Source: Trichocoleus sp. FACHB-46 (GTDB lineage: Bacteria; Cyanobacteriota; Cyanobacteriia; FACHB-46). Taken from it: 64,000 bases of DNA. Under the pieces are notes generated by a model. It saw only the letters and a program-made list of their open reading frames with translations, had not been told where the DNA came from and did not search any database. Location of the stretch: contig NZ_JACJOD010000013.1 in the NCBI RefSeq assembly GCF_014695385.1, forward strand, positions 310,001 to 374,000, read 5' to 3'. A program made the position numbers and the translations under genes. Shown one piece after another: positions 46,233 to 56,314 of the stretch (positions are counted from its first letter, which is position 1; each line of letters opens with the position of its first letter).

Positions 46233-49124
46233 TTAGTCATTGGTAGGCCGCACCACACCCCCCTCTACGGGGCGGATACCAGTGCCCGCAAAGGGTTCTG
46301 TTCCGCCGCTCCAGTTGAAGTCACTGATGCGTAAGCCAATGGAACCAATCGCTAAAGCTGGGTTGTAGCGTACCGTCACCCCATAGGTGCGGCGGCTGTA
46401 CTCTAAGATGTAATCCGTACTAATTTCATTGCCTGTATCCACATTGATTGCAGTTTGAAACCCGAAGCGGAATGGGCCGTAAATCTGCTGCAAAATCCCA
46501 GCGGAGACGACTTTATCATCCACGACTCGATCGAATAAGAAGGGAGATTGACCGCCAATCGCACTTTGAGAGTAGCTGAGATTGAAACCTGTGTAGTCAA
46601 AGAAGCGCCGAGAAAAATGACCTACCTGTCCTTGCAACCCAATGGTGCCAGTTAGAGTCGTTTGGCTGTCGCCACTGGTATAGCCGTTGGCAACCCCTCT
46701 GACTCCAGTAAATAGTTGCAAATAAGGCACTACCGGAGCGGGAGTATATCGTAGACCTTCGGCAGCAGTGGGCGGTAAAGCTTTGCCTTGCCAAAGGGAG
46801 AATCCTTTATTCAGAGCAGCGCTGGCCTCAAAACGTCCCAAGCTCAACCGATTGTTACTGCGATTGGCATCAAGTAAATCTAGGCGATCGCTATCAGCCG
46901 TAACAAATTGGGCTCCTGCTTGGTAGCTCAAGCTGATTCCGGTATTTCCTAAAGGCACCACAGGAGAAATCAGGAAAGCACCCAAACTGCTCTGCACATC
47001 CTGATAACCCAAAGAGCCATTGAACAGGCGATCGCGGTAGCTATAGTCAAGCGCTAAGGTGTGGTTGCCTGCGACTTGGAGTTGACGCAAACGCACATTA
47101 GCTCGCGCTTCTTCATCAAAATCGCTGGGATCTAAGCTGTTCAGTGTTACGGAGCTGGTCAGCGTGGTGCGAGGGCTGAGATTAGCCGTCAACTTGGTTT
47201 TTAAGCCATACACAGAAGGATCAAAGATGGCCCCATTACTATCTGTCAGGGCTTTTTGAATAAAGAACTGAGGCGTGACGCTAAAGCGAATCTTCTCGTT
47301 AGAAATCGGCTCAAACGTACTTTGGACAAACAAGCCGCCTCGATCTTCCTCGTCGTAGCCAAACTGTAGTAGAGCAGGATCGCGTTCCCGGCGATCGAGT
47401 ATCACCCGCGATCGCAGCAGCGGTAGAGAGAAACGTTGGTCAAACACTAGCCGAGGCCGTTTGGCTCTCACTTCATCCCGGAGTGGAGAAAGGTTAGTCA
47501 GTGTCGCCTCATCCGCGCGTAACTCTAGTTCGGGGGGCGAGAACGGGTCATTGGTAATTCGGACATTCTGGGCTTGCCAACCTCTCGGGTTGAAGGCGAT
47601 TTGCCCCGCCTCAAACCGCAGCCGCCGCACGGAGCCTCCCTGAACTAGAGTGGGTGCATCTTGACCCACACCCGTTCCTACATTGATCCCCCCAGCGTTG
47701 GAAATATTTTGAGTCGGCTGAGCTGCGGTAACGCGATCGCTCAACGGGCGGTCATAGGTGACGCCAGCACTCACATCAGTTGGCAATGTGGGGGTAAAAT
47801 CGGTGCTTGCCGTGGGCAAGAAAATCTCACCCTTCGCACCTGCGATCGTGCCTGTGTTTTGCACAAAGTTGTACTCAAAGCGATCGCCGCGTAGAACTTG
47901 TTCGCCACGAGTGAGCGCTACGTTACCTTCAGCGACTGCCAGACGATTCGGAATATTGACTTGGAGGCGCTCGGTATCGAGTACGGCTCCTCGAAATCGC
48001 ATCAAAACGTTGCCTTCAGCCGTGAAAACCCGCCGCTGTTCGTCATATTCCTGGCGATCGGCACTGAGTTCGATCACGCCACTGGTGGCAGGGTCAGCGC
48101 TGGGCTGCGTACCAGGGCTGGGGGGCGTGACCACAGGTGCCGATTGGGGTGACACGACTGGCGGTGTGGATTCTGGTATGACTAAGGTCGGCGTATCCGA
48201 TGTCGGCGTATCCGATGGAGAAACAGTAGGCTGAGGGCGAGCAGGCGGAGTGGCTGGGGTGCTTGGAGCAGTCGCAGGAGTAACCTCAGGAGCCGTTTCT
48301 AGAGCTGGCTGAGAAGTAGGTCGCTCTCTGACAGGTTGAACGGGGGGCTGCTCAGCGGGGGTGACTGGAGGAGGTGTTGTTTTTGCCGGACTCAAGGAGG
48401 GCAGTTTGGGACCAGAACTCGGCTTGCTATTACTCGCAGGAGGCGTAGCCACAATCGACCAACCGGATGGCGCAGGCGGGGCGATCGCCACGGTAGAGGG
48501 TGCTGGGCTAGAAACTGGAGCGTTGAGCGGGCGAGTGGGTGCGATCGCCCCAGAGCCTGACCTAGCCGTAGAACGGGGACTAGATGAAGCCGTAGGGCTA
48601 GGGGTGAAGGTTGCGATCGCCGTAGGTTGCTTGGCTGCAACGCTGTTAGTGTAGCGAGGCGGCAGCGCTGGAGCTATAGCGTTGATGTGAACGTCAGAGT
48701 GGCGATGGTTAGCAGATTGGGCAGGCTCAGTGAATGAATCGGTCTCTGAAGCTACAACCGATGTATCTCCAATCTCAACAACTTGAGGCGAGCCTAAGGC
48801 CGCAGCCGACTCAGCATGACTTTTCGCAGCAGGCGGGAGAGCTTGAGGAGCTGCTATCTCAGGTTCGGCTGCTAATACCGCAGGCAAAGCAAGCTCATCG
48901 GAAGGCTCATCAGCGGCAGAATTTTCAGGAGCAAAAGTTTCTGGTGGGGTAGGGGCGCTTAAGGTCCCTACCACGACAGACTGAGCAGCTTCAGAAACAT
49001 TTTCCGATGCATGGAATGCAGGCTCAAGTACCGTCGCTGCAACCGTCACTGAGGATTTGTGTTCCTCAGGCGGCAAGGAATTGATAATAGCGGGCGGCTC
49101 AGGGGGTAGGACCGGGTAGGGCAT
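46233..49124 (-). CDS. lptD: LptD-like outer-membrane assembly protein (DUF3769 type)
   Basis: The 963-residue protein has a low-complexity Pro/Ser/Ala/Thr-rich N-terminal third (about 1-350). An OstA/LptA-like domain follows at about 350-440 (VIELSADRQEYDEQRRVFTAEG, then VAEGNVALTRGEQVLRGD split across). The C-terminal half (about 520-960) has alternating strands of a large outer-membrane barrel, ending RISDFNWSGGTEPF. This is the cyanobacterial form of LptD, for lipopolysaccharide or outer-membrane assembly. No signal peptide is seen, and a stop codon lies two codons upstream of the ATG, so the frame cannot extend. Confidence 0.82.
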   Translation of the reverse strand: MPYPVLPPEPPAIINSLPPEEHKSSVTVAATVLEPAFHASENVSEAAQSVVVGTLSAPTPPETFAPENSAADEPSDELALPAVLAAEPEIAAPQALPPAAKSHAESAAALGSPQVVEIGDTSVVASETDSFTEPAQSANHRHSDVHINAIAPALPPRYTNSVAAKQPTAIATFTPSPTASSSPRSTARSGSGAIAPTRPLNAPVSSPAPSTVAIAPPAPSGWSIVATPPASNSKPSSGPKLPSLSPAKTTPPPVTPAEQPPVQPVRERPTSQPALETAPEVTPATAPSTPATPPARPQPTVSPSDTPTSDTPTLVIPESTPPVVSPQSAPVVTPPSPGTQPSADPATSGVIELSADRQEYDEQRRVFTAEGNVLMRFRGAVLDTERLQVNIPNRLAVAEGNVALTRGEQVLRGDRFEYNFVQNTGTIAGAKGEIFLPTASTDFTPTLPTDVSAGVTYDRPLSDRVTAAQPTQNISNAGGINVGTGVGQDAPTLVQGGSVRRLRFEAGQIAFNPRGWQAQNVRITNDPFSPPELELRADEATLTNLSPLRDEVRAKRPRLVFDQRFSLPLLRSRVILDRRERDPALLQFGYDEEDRGGLFVQSTFEPISNEKIRFSVTPQFFIQKALTDSNGAIFDPSVYGLKTKLTANLSPRTTLTSSVTLNSLDPSDFDEEARANVRLRQLQVAGNHTLALDYSYRDRLFNGSLGYQDVQSSLGAFLISPVVPLGNTGISLSYQAGAQFVTADSDRLDLLDANRSNNRLSLGRFEASAALNKGFSLWQGKALPPTAAEGLRYTPAPVVPYLQLFTGVRGVANGYTSGDSQTTLTGTIGLQGQVGHFSRRFFDYTGFNLSYSQSAIGGQSPFLFDRVVDDKVVSAGILQQIYGPFRFGFQTAINVDTGNEISTDYILEYSRRTYGVTVRYNPALAIGSIGLRISDFNWSGGTEPFAGTGIRPVEGGVVRPTND

Positions 49125-49219
49125 ACTTTAGCAGAATGATTCCGACAAGACAGCCCGGACACGTTACCTCAACCGTCTCAGAGGCAATTCTATGGCCTGA
49201 GGAATGAATCAGTAGCTGC

Positions 49220-49336
49220 TTATTCCAAATCCCGCCGACCAGGGTTGCGAGTTGGATCGCTGGATAGAAATCCAAACACAAATAAGCAGATAAAGAGTGT
49301 AACGACGATATAGACCACAATCTTGAGGGTTGCCAT
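49220..49336 (-). CDS. psbI: photosystem II reaction centre protein I (38 residues)
   Basis: On the minus strand the frame codes for 38 residues. It starts [17 protein letters not shown] and ends with [11 protein letters not shown], which matches PsbI (known members have ETLKI-VYIVV, then DPARNPKRKDLE). PsbI is a single-helix subunit close to D1 in photosystem II and helps assembly. A weak ribosome site (AAGG) lies before the ATG. It lies 95 bases upstream of the LptD-like gene, same strand. Confidence 0.95.
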   Translation of the reverse strand: MATLKIVVYIVVTLFICLFVFGFLSSDPTRNPGRRDLE

Positions 49337-49582
49337 ACCAGGACCTTGAGAGACAAGTCTCTCTAATCATATCGGAATGCTGCCTCAATTTTGAGTCTAC
49401 TCAGCCGTCTTAGTAATCCTCAGTCTGGCTCCAGGCTTCAGTCAGCTTTGACGCCATTCCTGACTAGACGTTCCCAGCGGTTGAGACTAACCGATTTACA
49501 ACAGGGACTGCTTGGTTACATTAAGTCTTTTTGGGGCCTTCCTACAACTAGGTAAATGTAATTACTTTCATCAGAGCCAAGA

Positions 49583-51406
49583 CTACTTGCGCCACAACTG
49601 TTGTAACCATTGCCCTACTAAGAGCATGACTTCTTCGAGCCAAAGCATGGTGCGATCGAGCCAGCCAAGAATCCGCTCTAGAGGATGCTTGACGTAACCA
49701 AGTGTAGTGGCTTCTGCCTCAATCCAGGTATTGCTGAGTTCGCCGTAGTCTTCAGAACGAGCCGCTAGCTCTGCACCGGACATGGTTAAGTTACTAGCGG
49801 TGAGCTGATCCCTGGTTGCAGTTGTGCCAGAGCCTACATGGGACAATCCCGCTGACGTAGGGGTGCTGTAAGTTGCCCTACCTCCACGGCTCTGCACCGG
49901 AGTCACAGAAGTTGTCTGAGCAAATTGAAGAGCTAAATCCTGGGATGAGCCGAGAGTTGTCACGATCGCGCCACCATCGGCTCGTGCATCACGATGCCAA
50001 AATCGGTTGATCAGCCTGGCCCATAAATTCTTGGCCGTCGTCATGGGCACTTGCAGTGCTGGCGACAGAGGAGCGGGGGAAGCGATCGCCTGTTCGGATA
50101 AAGCATTCGGGGCAGTCGGGAGGCGATCGCGGTTAGCACTTGGGATCTGACCGAAAACATCCTCATAGCTCAACCAAGGATCGGGGTGCCAGTCATAGTC
50201 GCCCGTCAACAAGCGATCGCGGGTGGCCTGATCCCCAGCCATTTGGGTTGGGTGAGATGGATTGCCTGTTCCTGATAAGCCTAGATGGCGATTGCCAAAG
50301 AAATAGTCAACTGCCGCCCGCAGTAAACTTTGTAGTGGCATGGGTGCCGCTGCAACTTGGGGAGCCATCTCAGGGTCCGCAGTAGAGCGGTTGAGGGTGG
50401 GGAGCGAGACTAGCTTGGCTCGTACCGTGCTGAGTAATCCTTGCCCTCGTTGCACCAACCCATCAGTCAGTGTCAGCACTGGCGGCAAGGAGTGAGCCTC
50501 TAGCTGAGCGATCGCTTGGTCGAGAGGAGCTAGCGCTTCGTAGGGAATGGGTGGAATAGGCAAGATTCCAGCCGTGAAAGTCGCAGAACTACTAAAGTAT
50601 GGCTCCTCTAAGTGGATGGGCTGGGCTACCGCAGTCGATTCTTGAAACCAGTTGAGCGCGATCGCCACAGGCCCAGTTTGCACCCAAGCTATCATCTGCC
50701 GCACTAACCGCATTGGCGGTAAAACTTTGGAGTCGTCGCTGGGAAGCGGGAGCGGGGAGCGCGATCGCTGGCGAACCAATATCTGCAAGTAGCGTTGATA
50801 GTGGCTGACTTCCCAAACAATGCGTTGGTAGAGCTGTTGTTGTTGCTCCAGCGTCAAAATATTCAGAATCTGGTTTTGGCAGGTGACTAAAACCAAGGTT
50901 CGAGTTTCTAGAGCTGTAGCCACCCCTTGAATTGCGATCGCTGACTGCTGACCTAGTGCAACTGAAGTCTTGGTCGCACTGAGAGTTGCAGCAGCGGATG
51001 ATTGGCTGGAGCGCACCACAGCCTGGCCCCGAGAGACCGCCAAACTGCCATTAGCTGCGATTGGAGGCACTACAACTTCTGGTAAGGCAAACGTTTCGAC
51101 TACCTGTAAGACATTACAAACCACTTGGTTCGCTGAAGGTGGTTCTGAGCTTGCATCGCTTGCCACTGCCTGAGCTGCATCTAGAGAGGGTCGTTCAGTC
51201 TCAACCGAGGTTTGAATCTGCTTACCCACCAAGCGGGTGGCTTGAAACATAGCGTAGATCGGGTAGAGCAAAATTTGCGCTCCCCAAACCGTCGCGACTT
51301 TTGCATGTCGGAAGGCGCGATCGCACTGATCTACAAGCTCACGCGATTGCCGAGAGAAAAAATTGAACAACCGACTTTGATAGCGACCAGAAGAGGCGGA
51401 GGACAT
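49583..51406 (-). CDS. conserved cyanobacterial protein of unknown function (607 residues)
   Basis: This long protein has no signal peptide. One mildly hydrophobic stretch at about 40-60 (VWGAQILLYPIYAMF) may be a membrane-attaching helix. The middle (about 70-500) is Ala/Ser/Gln/Pro-rich with several predicted short helices. The C-terminus (about 560-607) has SEDYGELSNTWIEAEA, then VKHPLERILGWLDRTMLWLEE and LVGQWLQQLWRK, an amphipathic helix pair. I do not recognise a family. It is divergent from the alpha-mannosidase gene, with 114 bases between. Confidence 0.65.
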   Translation of the reverse strand: MSSASSGRYQSRLFNFFSRQSRELVDQCDRAFRHAKVATVWGAQILLYPIYAMFQATRLVGKQIQTSVETERPSLDAAQAVASDASSEPPSANQVVCNVLQVVETFALPEVVVPPIAANGSLAVSRGQAVVRSSQSSAAATLSATKTSVALGQQSAIAIQGVATALETRTLVLVTCQNQILNILTLEQQQQLYQRIVWEVSHYQRYLQILVRQRSRSPLPLPSDDSKVLPPMRLVRQMIAWVQTGPVAIALNWFQESTAVAQPIHLEEPYFSSSATFTAGILPIPPIPYEALAPLDQAIAQLEAHSLPPVLTLTDGLVQRGQGLLSTVRAKLVSLPTLNRSTADPEMAPQVAAAPMPLQSLLRAAVDYFFGNRHLGLSGTGNPSHPTQMAGDQATRDRLLTGDYDWHPDPWLSYEDVFGQIPSANRDRLPTAPNALSEQAIASPAPLSPALQVPMTTAKNLWARLINRFWHRDARADGGAIVTTLGSSQDLALQFAQTTSVTPVQSRGGRATYSTPTSAGLSHVGSGTTATRDQLTASNLTMSGAELAARSEDYGELSNTWIEAEATTLGYVKHPLERILGWLDRTMLWLEEVMLLVGQWLQQLWRK

Positions 51407-51520
51407 GGCAGTTGTCAGCGGGGCGGCTGCTGTAAAGTGAGGATGGTGTACAGGCTGCCACGGCGTAGCGACTTCAGCGTGAATCAGGCTGTACAGCTAG
51501 TGACCTGATTCTATCTAAAG

Positions 51521-54500
51521 ATGGCTGACCCAGCGAAACTCCAAGCCCAAATCTCTGAGGCAATTACTCAACTTCGGCAACTCACGCAGCTTAACGTCCA
51601 GACAGGCTGGTATCTGTGCGAGGAGGATTTAGCGATCGCTGAGGCCAATCAACCGCAGCGCTGGCAGTCTTGGCCTTCGGTAACTCTCAATGCCAGAGAG
51701 CATGTTGCTTGGTCCCAGGGACGACAGGTCTTGTGGCTAGGTCAGAGCTTGCTGATTCCTGTTGACTTGCAAGGCTACCCGTTGGAGGGGCTAGTTTTGC
51801 GTTTGGCCCTGACTTGGTGGGCTGAATCTGCCCAGATTTTTGTCAATGGGCAGTTGGTGCAAGAAGGTGATTTGTTTGACTGCTCGGCCCGGATTTTGTT
51901 AAGTGCTGCGGCCCAACCTGGAGAGACCATCACCGTAGCTCTGCGCTTGGTTAGCCCAGGGCATGACGATGGAGCCTTGGTGCGATCGCTTTGCCTCTAT
52001 GAAGTGGCATCTGGCTCAGCAACATCCAGTTCCGCAGCCTTGGGCGATCGCGTGGAACCAAGCTTCGTCGCTGATGAACTGGCGGTTCTCCAGCAGTATC
52101 TCACCGCTTTTGCGCCAGAGAAGTTGCCAGATTTGGCAGCGGCGATCGCAGAGCTGGATTGGGCCGCTCTGAGCCAGAGCGATCGCTCACCCAACCCATT
52201 TGACCAATCCTTGCAGCAACTCCGCCAAACCTTGCAGCCGTACAGTGATTGGATCAAGCAACGCCAAATTTGCTTGTTGGGTCATGCGCATTTAGATTTG
52301 GCTTGGTTATGGCCTGTGAGCGAAACCTGGGAAGCCGCTGAGCGCACATTCAAATCGGTGTTGCAACTCCAGCAAGACTTTCCAGAGCTGATTTTCTGTC
52401 ATTCCACTCCGGCGCTCTATGACTGGATCGAAACCAACCGCCCTGCGTTGTTTGCTGCTATTCAAGCGCAAGTAGCAGCGGGACGATGGGAAACTTTGGG
52501 TGGCTTATGGGTGGAACCAGAACTTAATGTAGTCAGTGGGGAATCGATTGTGCGTCAAGTGCTGTACGGACAGCGCTACACCCAAGAAAAGTTCGGCCAA
52601 ACTAGCCCAGTTGCTTGGCTACCCGATACCTTTGGCTTTTGCTGGCAGTTGCCTCAAATCCTGAAGCAAGGTGAAATTGAGTACTTCGTCACCCAAAAGC
52701 TGCGTTGGAACGACACCACCCAATTCCCCTACGAAGCCTTTTGGTGGCGATCGCCGGACGGCACCGAAATTTTCAGCTTGATGTCCGCTGCCATTGGCGA
52801 AAGCATAGACCCCATCAAAATGACCCAGCACGCCTCAATGTGGGAAGCCAAAACAGGCAATCTCGAAACGCTGTGGCTACCAGGAGTAGGAGATCATGGC
52901 GGTGGCCCGACGCGAGACATGCTAGAAATGGCCCGACGCTGGCAAACCTCACCCTTCTTGCCACAGTTGATATTTGCGACGGCAGAGGAGTATTTGGGGA
53001 AGGTGAGGAGTGAGGGGAGAGGGGAGAGGAGCCCCACCTGGAACGACGAACTTTACCTCGAATTCCACCGAGGCTGCTACACCACCCACGCAGAGCAGAA
53101 ACGTTGGAATCGTCGCTGTGAACAGTTGCTTTACCAAGCAGAATTGTTTGCCTCATTGGCAACGCTGACGGCTGGCGTTGCGTACCCGAAAGCAGAGATA
53201 GAGGCAGCGTGGAAGAAAGTGTTATTTAATCAATTCCACGACATTCTGCCAGGGTCGTCGATTCCAGAAGTATTTGTCGATGCTAACCAGCTTTGGCAGG
53301 AAGCAGAGCAAACGGGACAGGAGGTACTACAGGCAAGCTTGCAGGCGATCGCCGCTTCCATTCAACTACCCGAACCGCCGCATCTTGATGCCCGACCAAT
53401 TGTGGTGTTTAATTCCTTGAATTGGTCGCGATCGCAAGTGGTTTCGATTCCAATTCCATCGGGCACTGAATCAAGTTGGCAAGTACACAACTCAGCAGGT
53501 GAAGCGGTGCCTTGCCAGTTCACAACCTATAACGAGCAAGGCGAATCAACACCAACTCTACTGTTCTGGGCGGAAGAAGTGCCTAGCGTGGGCGATCGCG
53601 TCTTCTGGTTGAGTCCACAAACGGCGACTGAACTACCTGCCATTAACTTGCCCGCTGACGAATGGCTTTTAGAGAATGCAGCTCTGCGCGTAACCGTTGA
53701 TCCAGAAACAGGCGATCTAAAGAGTGTTTGGGACAAAATTCGGCAGCGAGAAGTGTTGAATGGCGCAGGCAATCAACTCCAGGCTTTTCAGGACCAAGGG
53801 CAATACTGGGATGCTTGGAATATTGACCCCAACTATGCCCAACACCTATTACCACCCACCAAGCTGCAATCAATTCAGTGGCTCGATCGCGGCACATTGT
53901 TACAGCGAGTGCGAGTGATACGGCAACTGGGCCAGTCGAAATTTTGCCAAGATTATGTGTTGCCAGCTGACGCTTCGGTACTCAAGATTGCTACCCAGGT
54001 TGACTGGCAAGAACGGCATGTGATGGTGAAAGCCGCCTTTCCCTTGGCTGTGGAATCAGAGCAGGCCACTTACGAAATCCCTTATGGCGCGATCGCCCGT
54101 CCCACCAACCCCACAGAACCGAGAGATAAGGCCAAGTGGGAAGTACCCGCTCTCCACTGGGCTGATTTGAGTACTAATGACTATGGGGTGAGCCTGCTGA
54201 ATGATTGCAAATACGGCTACGATGCCCAACCGAATCAACTCCGACTCACCTTGCTGCGGGGGGCAACTTGGCCCGATCCGGAAGCCGATCGCGGCCAGCA
54301 TCAGTTTACCTATGCCCTTTACCCTCATGCGGGAACTTGGCAAACCGCCCAAACCGTTCGCCAGGGTTATGAGCTAAACATTCCTTTGCAAGCGATTTGG
54401 TTAGAAACTGAGCGATCGCTAAACTCTTCAGGAGCCACATTGCCCGCTGAAGGCCAGTTTTTAGATTTGCAATCTGAAAACCTGATTTTGAGCGCTTTCA

Positions 54501-54715
54501 AGCAATCCGAAGATCATCCACAACAGTGGATCTTGCGGTGCTACGAGTGCCACGGCCAACCCGCCGAGTTAAGGCTAAAAAGTGATTTAGGCTTAGCGAT
54601 CGCTCATCCCGTCAATCTTTTGGAGCAAGCGATCGAACCGGAGAACTCATCAGGAACGCTGCAATCCACCCAGATTGCTCCCTGGAAAATTGCTACTTTC
54701 AAAGTCTCTACCTAA
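51521..54715 (+). CDS. alpha-mannosidase, glycoside hydrolase family 38
   Basis: This 1064-residue protein has an N-terminal beta-sandwich part (about 1-240). The GH38 catalytic domain starts at 254 with GHAHLDLAWLWP, and the likely nucleophile Asp369 lies in AWLPDTFGF. The helical middle and C-terminal beta domains (about 700-1060) follow. The residues around the metal site (His255, His257, Asp259) are intact. GH38 enzymes cleave alpha-mannosides. No signal peptide is seen, so it is likely cytosolic and may recycle mannose-containing glycans. It is divergent from the 607-residue unknown. Confidence 0.9.
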   Translation: MADPAKLQAQISEAITQLRQLTQLNVQTGWYLCEEDLAIAEANQPQRWQSWPSVTLNAREHVAWSQGRQVLWLGQSLLIPVDLQGYPLEGLVLRLALTWWAESAQIFVNGQLVQEGDLFDCSARILLSAAAQPGETITVALRLVSPGHDDGALVRSLCLYEVASGSATSSSAALGDRVEPSFVADELAVLQQYLTAFAPEKLPDLAAAIAELDWAALSQSDRSPNPFDQSLQQLRQTLQPYSDWIKQRQICLLGHAHLDLAWLWPVSETWEAAERTFKSVLQLQQDFPELIFCHSTPALYDWIETNRPALFAAIQAQVAAGRWETLGGLWVEPELNVVSGESIVRQVLYGQRYTQEKFGQTSPVAWLPDTFGFCWQLPQILKQGEIEYFVTQKLRWNDTTQFPYEAFWWRSPDGTEIFSLMSAAIGESIDPIKMTQHASMWEAKTGNLETLWLPGVGDHGGGPTRDMLEMARRWQTSPFLPQLIFATAEEYLGKVRSEGRGERSPTWNDELYLEFHRGCYTTHAEQKRWNRRCEQLLYQAELFASLATLTAGVAYPKAEIEAAWKKVLFNQFHDILPGSSIPEVFVDANQLWQEAEQTGQEVLQASLQAIAASIQLPEPPHLDARPIVVFNSLNWSRSQVVSIPIPSGTESSWQVHNSAGEAVPCQFTTYNEQGESTPTLLFWAEEVPSVGDRVFWLSPQTATELPAINLPADEWLLENAALRVTVDPETGDLKSVWDKIRQREVLNGAGNQLQAFQDQGQYWDAWNIDPNYAQHLLPPTKLQSIQWLDRGTLLQRVRVIRQLGQSKFCQDYVLPADASVLKIATQVDWQERHVMVKAAFPLAVESEQATYEIPYGAIARPTNPTEPRDKAKWEVPALHWADLSTNDYGVSLLNDCKYGYDAQPNQLRLTLLRGATWPDPEADRGQHQFTYALYPHAGTWQTAQTVRQGYELNIPLQAIWLETERSLNSSGATLPAEGQFLDLQSENLILSAFKQSEDHPQQWILRCYECHGQPAELRLKSDLGLAIAHPVNLLEQAIEPENSSGTLQSTQIAPWKIATFKVST

Positions 54716-54755
54716 CCTAGAATACCTGTGTGACTAGCTTGGCAAGGAGATTGGT

Positions 54756-56174
54756 GTGGTTGTTGCAAGAAAGCCAGTTGGGTTGAGTTTAGTTGCTGCT
54801 TTAGGAGTAGCAGTAAATGCGATCGCGCCATTTAGTGGCCTGTCTAGTGCGATCGCCCAAACAACTGGTTTTAGTGATGTACAGCCAAACAATTGGGCTG
54901 CTGCTTGCATTGGAGAATTGGCGAAACGGCAGATCATTAAGGGATATCCAGATGGTCGGTTTCGTCCGGCTGACCCGGTGACACGGGCCGAGTTTGCAGC
55001 GCTATTGCGGCAAGGTTTTCCGAATCAACCGCAAGTCAGAGAGGCCATCGGATTTGTAGATGTCCCAAGCAACTATTGGGCTGCTGCTGCCATTCAGGAA
55101 GCTTATCGCCGGGGTTTTCTTTCCGGATATCCCGATCGCAAGTTTATCCCGACTCAATCAATTCCCCGCGTCCAGGCTCTCGTAGCGCTAGCGAGTGGCC
55201 TAAAGTATGCGGCAACACAGCCAACGACAGTAGTTCTAAATGCAGCTTATGCGGATGCGGGAGCGGTTCCAGACTATGCACGCAATGCCGTAGCAGCCGC
55301 CACCGAGAAGAATTTGGTTGTTAATTATCCTAAAATTCAGCAGCTAGAGCCTACCCGCTTCGCTAGTCGGGCGGAGATCGCTACGTTCTTATGTCAAGCG
55401 ATTCAGCCTGGATTGGTGCCAACGCAATATATTGCCAACACTCAGCAATTTTCGACGGAGACCAAGACCGCTGAGGAGGAAAATGTCCGGGTACAACTGA
55501 CCTATCGACCCCGTGAGCCTTTAGCTGACAATTTTCGGATTCAAATTAGTCGCAGCGGCCAGACAGTTCTAGAAGCAGCAATGCCAGTGGACGAAGGATT
55601 ACAGCGCTTTTCTAATCTGGAAGTGCAGGATCTGGATGGCGATCAGGAACCAGAAGTCGTGGTGGATTTATTCAGTGGTGGCGCTTACTGCTGCACGTCT
55701 TCTTATATTTATGGCTACAATGCCACCCAAAACGCCTATCGGAACGTCAAGCAATTTTGGGGCAGTCCTAGCTATCGGCTCGAAGATTTAGATCAAGATA
55801 ATTTGCCTGAGTTTGTCAGTGGTGACCCTCGCTTCGATGCTCAATTTACCGCTCACGCGGCTTCTGGGCTGCCGATCCAGATTTGGCAATATCGGCGATC
55901 GCAGATGCAGAATGTAACGCGCAATTATCCTAAATTGATCTACGAAGATGCCGTGCAACATTGGCAAAACTACACCTTTAGTAAAGACCTTGGAGCCAGC
56001 GCCACTCGGGGGTTTTTAGCGGCTTATTTGGCCGATAAGCACTTGCTCGGTCAAGGACAAGAGGGGTGGCAGTTGGTGCAGCAGGCTTACCCATACGACG
56101 ATCGCCGCCAATATTTCATTGACTTAAGAGATTTCCTGCAAAAGAACGGCTACATCACTACCACGTCTCAGTAA
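54756..56174 (+). CDS. exported S-layer homology (SLH) domain protein
   Basis: The GTG start at 54756 has AAGGAG six bases upstream. The 472-residue protein opens with a signal peptide (about 1-34, cleavage near AIAQT). It has three SLH repeats: FSDVQPNNWAAACIGELA (about 38-85), FVDVPSNYWAAAAIQEAY (about 95-140) and a divergent third (about 160-212). The C-terminal half has a DLDGDQEPEVVVDLFSG segment like an FG-GAP-type or integrin-like repeat. SLH domains bind peptidoglycan-linked polymers at the cyanobacterial surface. No porin barrel is present. The role is structural or adhesive by inference. Confidence 0.85.
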   Translation: MVVARKPVGLSLVAALGVAVNAIAPFSGLSSAIAQTTGFSDVQPNNWAAACIGELAKRQIIKGYPDGRFRPADPVTRAEFAALLRQGFPNQPQVREAIGFVDVPSNYWAAAAIQEAYRRGFLSGYPDRKFIPTQSIPRVQALVALASGLKYAATQPTTVVLNAAYADAGAVPDYARNAVAAATEKNLVVNYPKIQQLEPTRFASRAEIATFLCQAIQPGLVPTQYIANTQQFSTETKTAEEENVRVQLTYRPREPLADNFRIQISRSGQTVLEAAMPVDEGLQRFSNLEVQDLDGDQEPEVVVDLFSGGAYCCTSSYIYGYNATQNAYRNVKQFWGSPSYRLEDLDQDNLPEFVSGDPRFDAQFTAHAASGLPIQIWQYRRSQMQNVTRNYPKLIYEDAVQHWQNYTFSKDLGASATRGFLAAYLADKHLLGQGQEGWQLVQQAYPYDDRRQYFIDLRDFLQKNGYITTTSQ

Positions 56175-56314
56175 AGCGTGCCAAGACGAAGCATTCCAAG
56201 CCTCAAGAGCTGGCAAATCAACATTTTGTAAACCCGTACTTTCAGCTACAGTCTTACGCCTGGTCCTAGCCAAGAATAGGAACTCAGACAGCTCTGCCAA
56301 GCTCCGGGTTCGCT

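Noticed and set aside
47758-48234. Plus-strand frame opposite the LptD-like gene
   Set aside because: Antisense shadow of the Pro/Thr-rich LptD region; composition is explained by the real gene.
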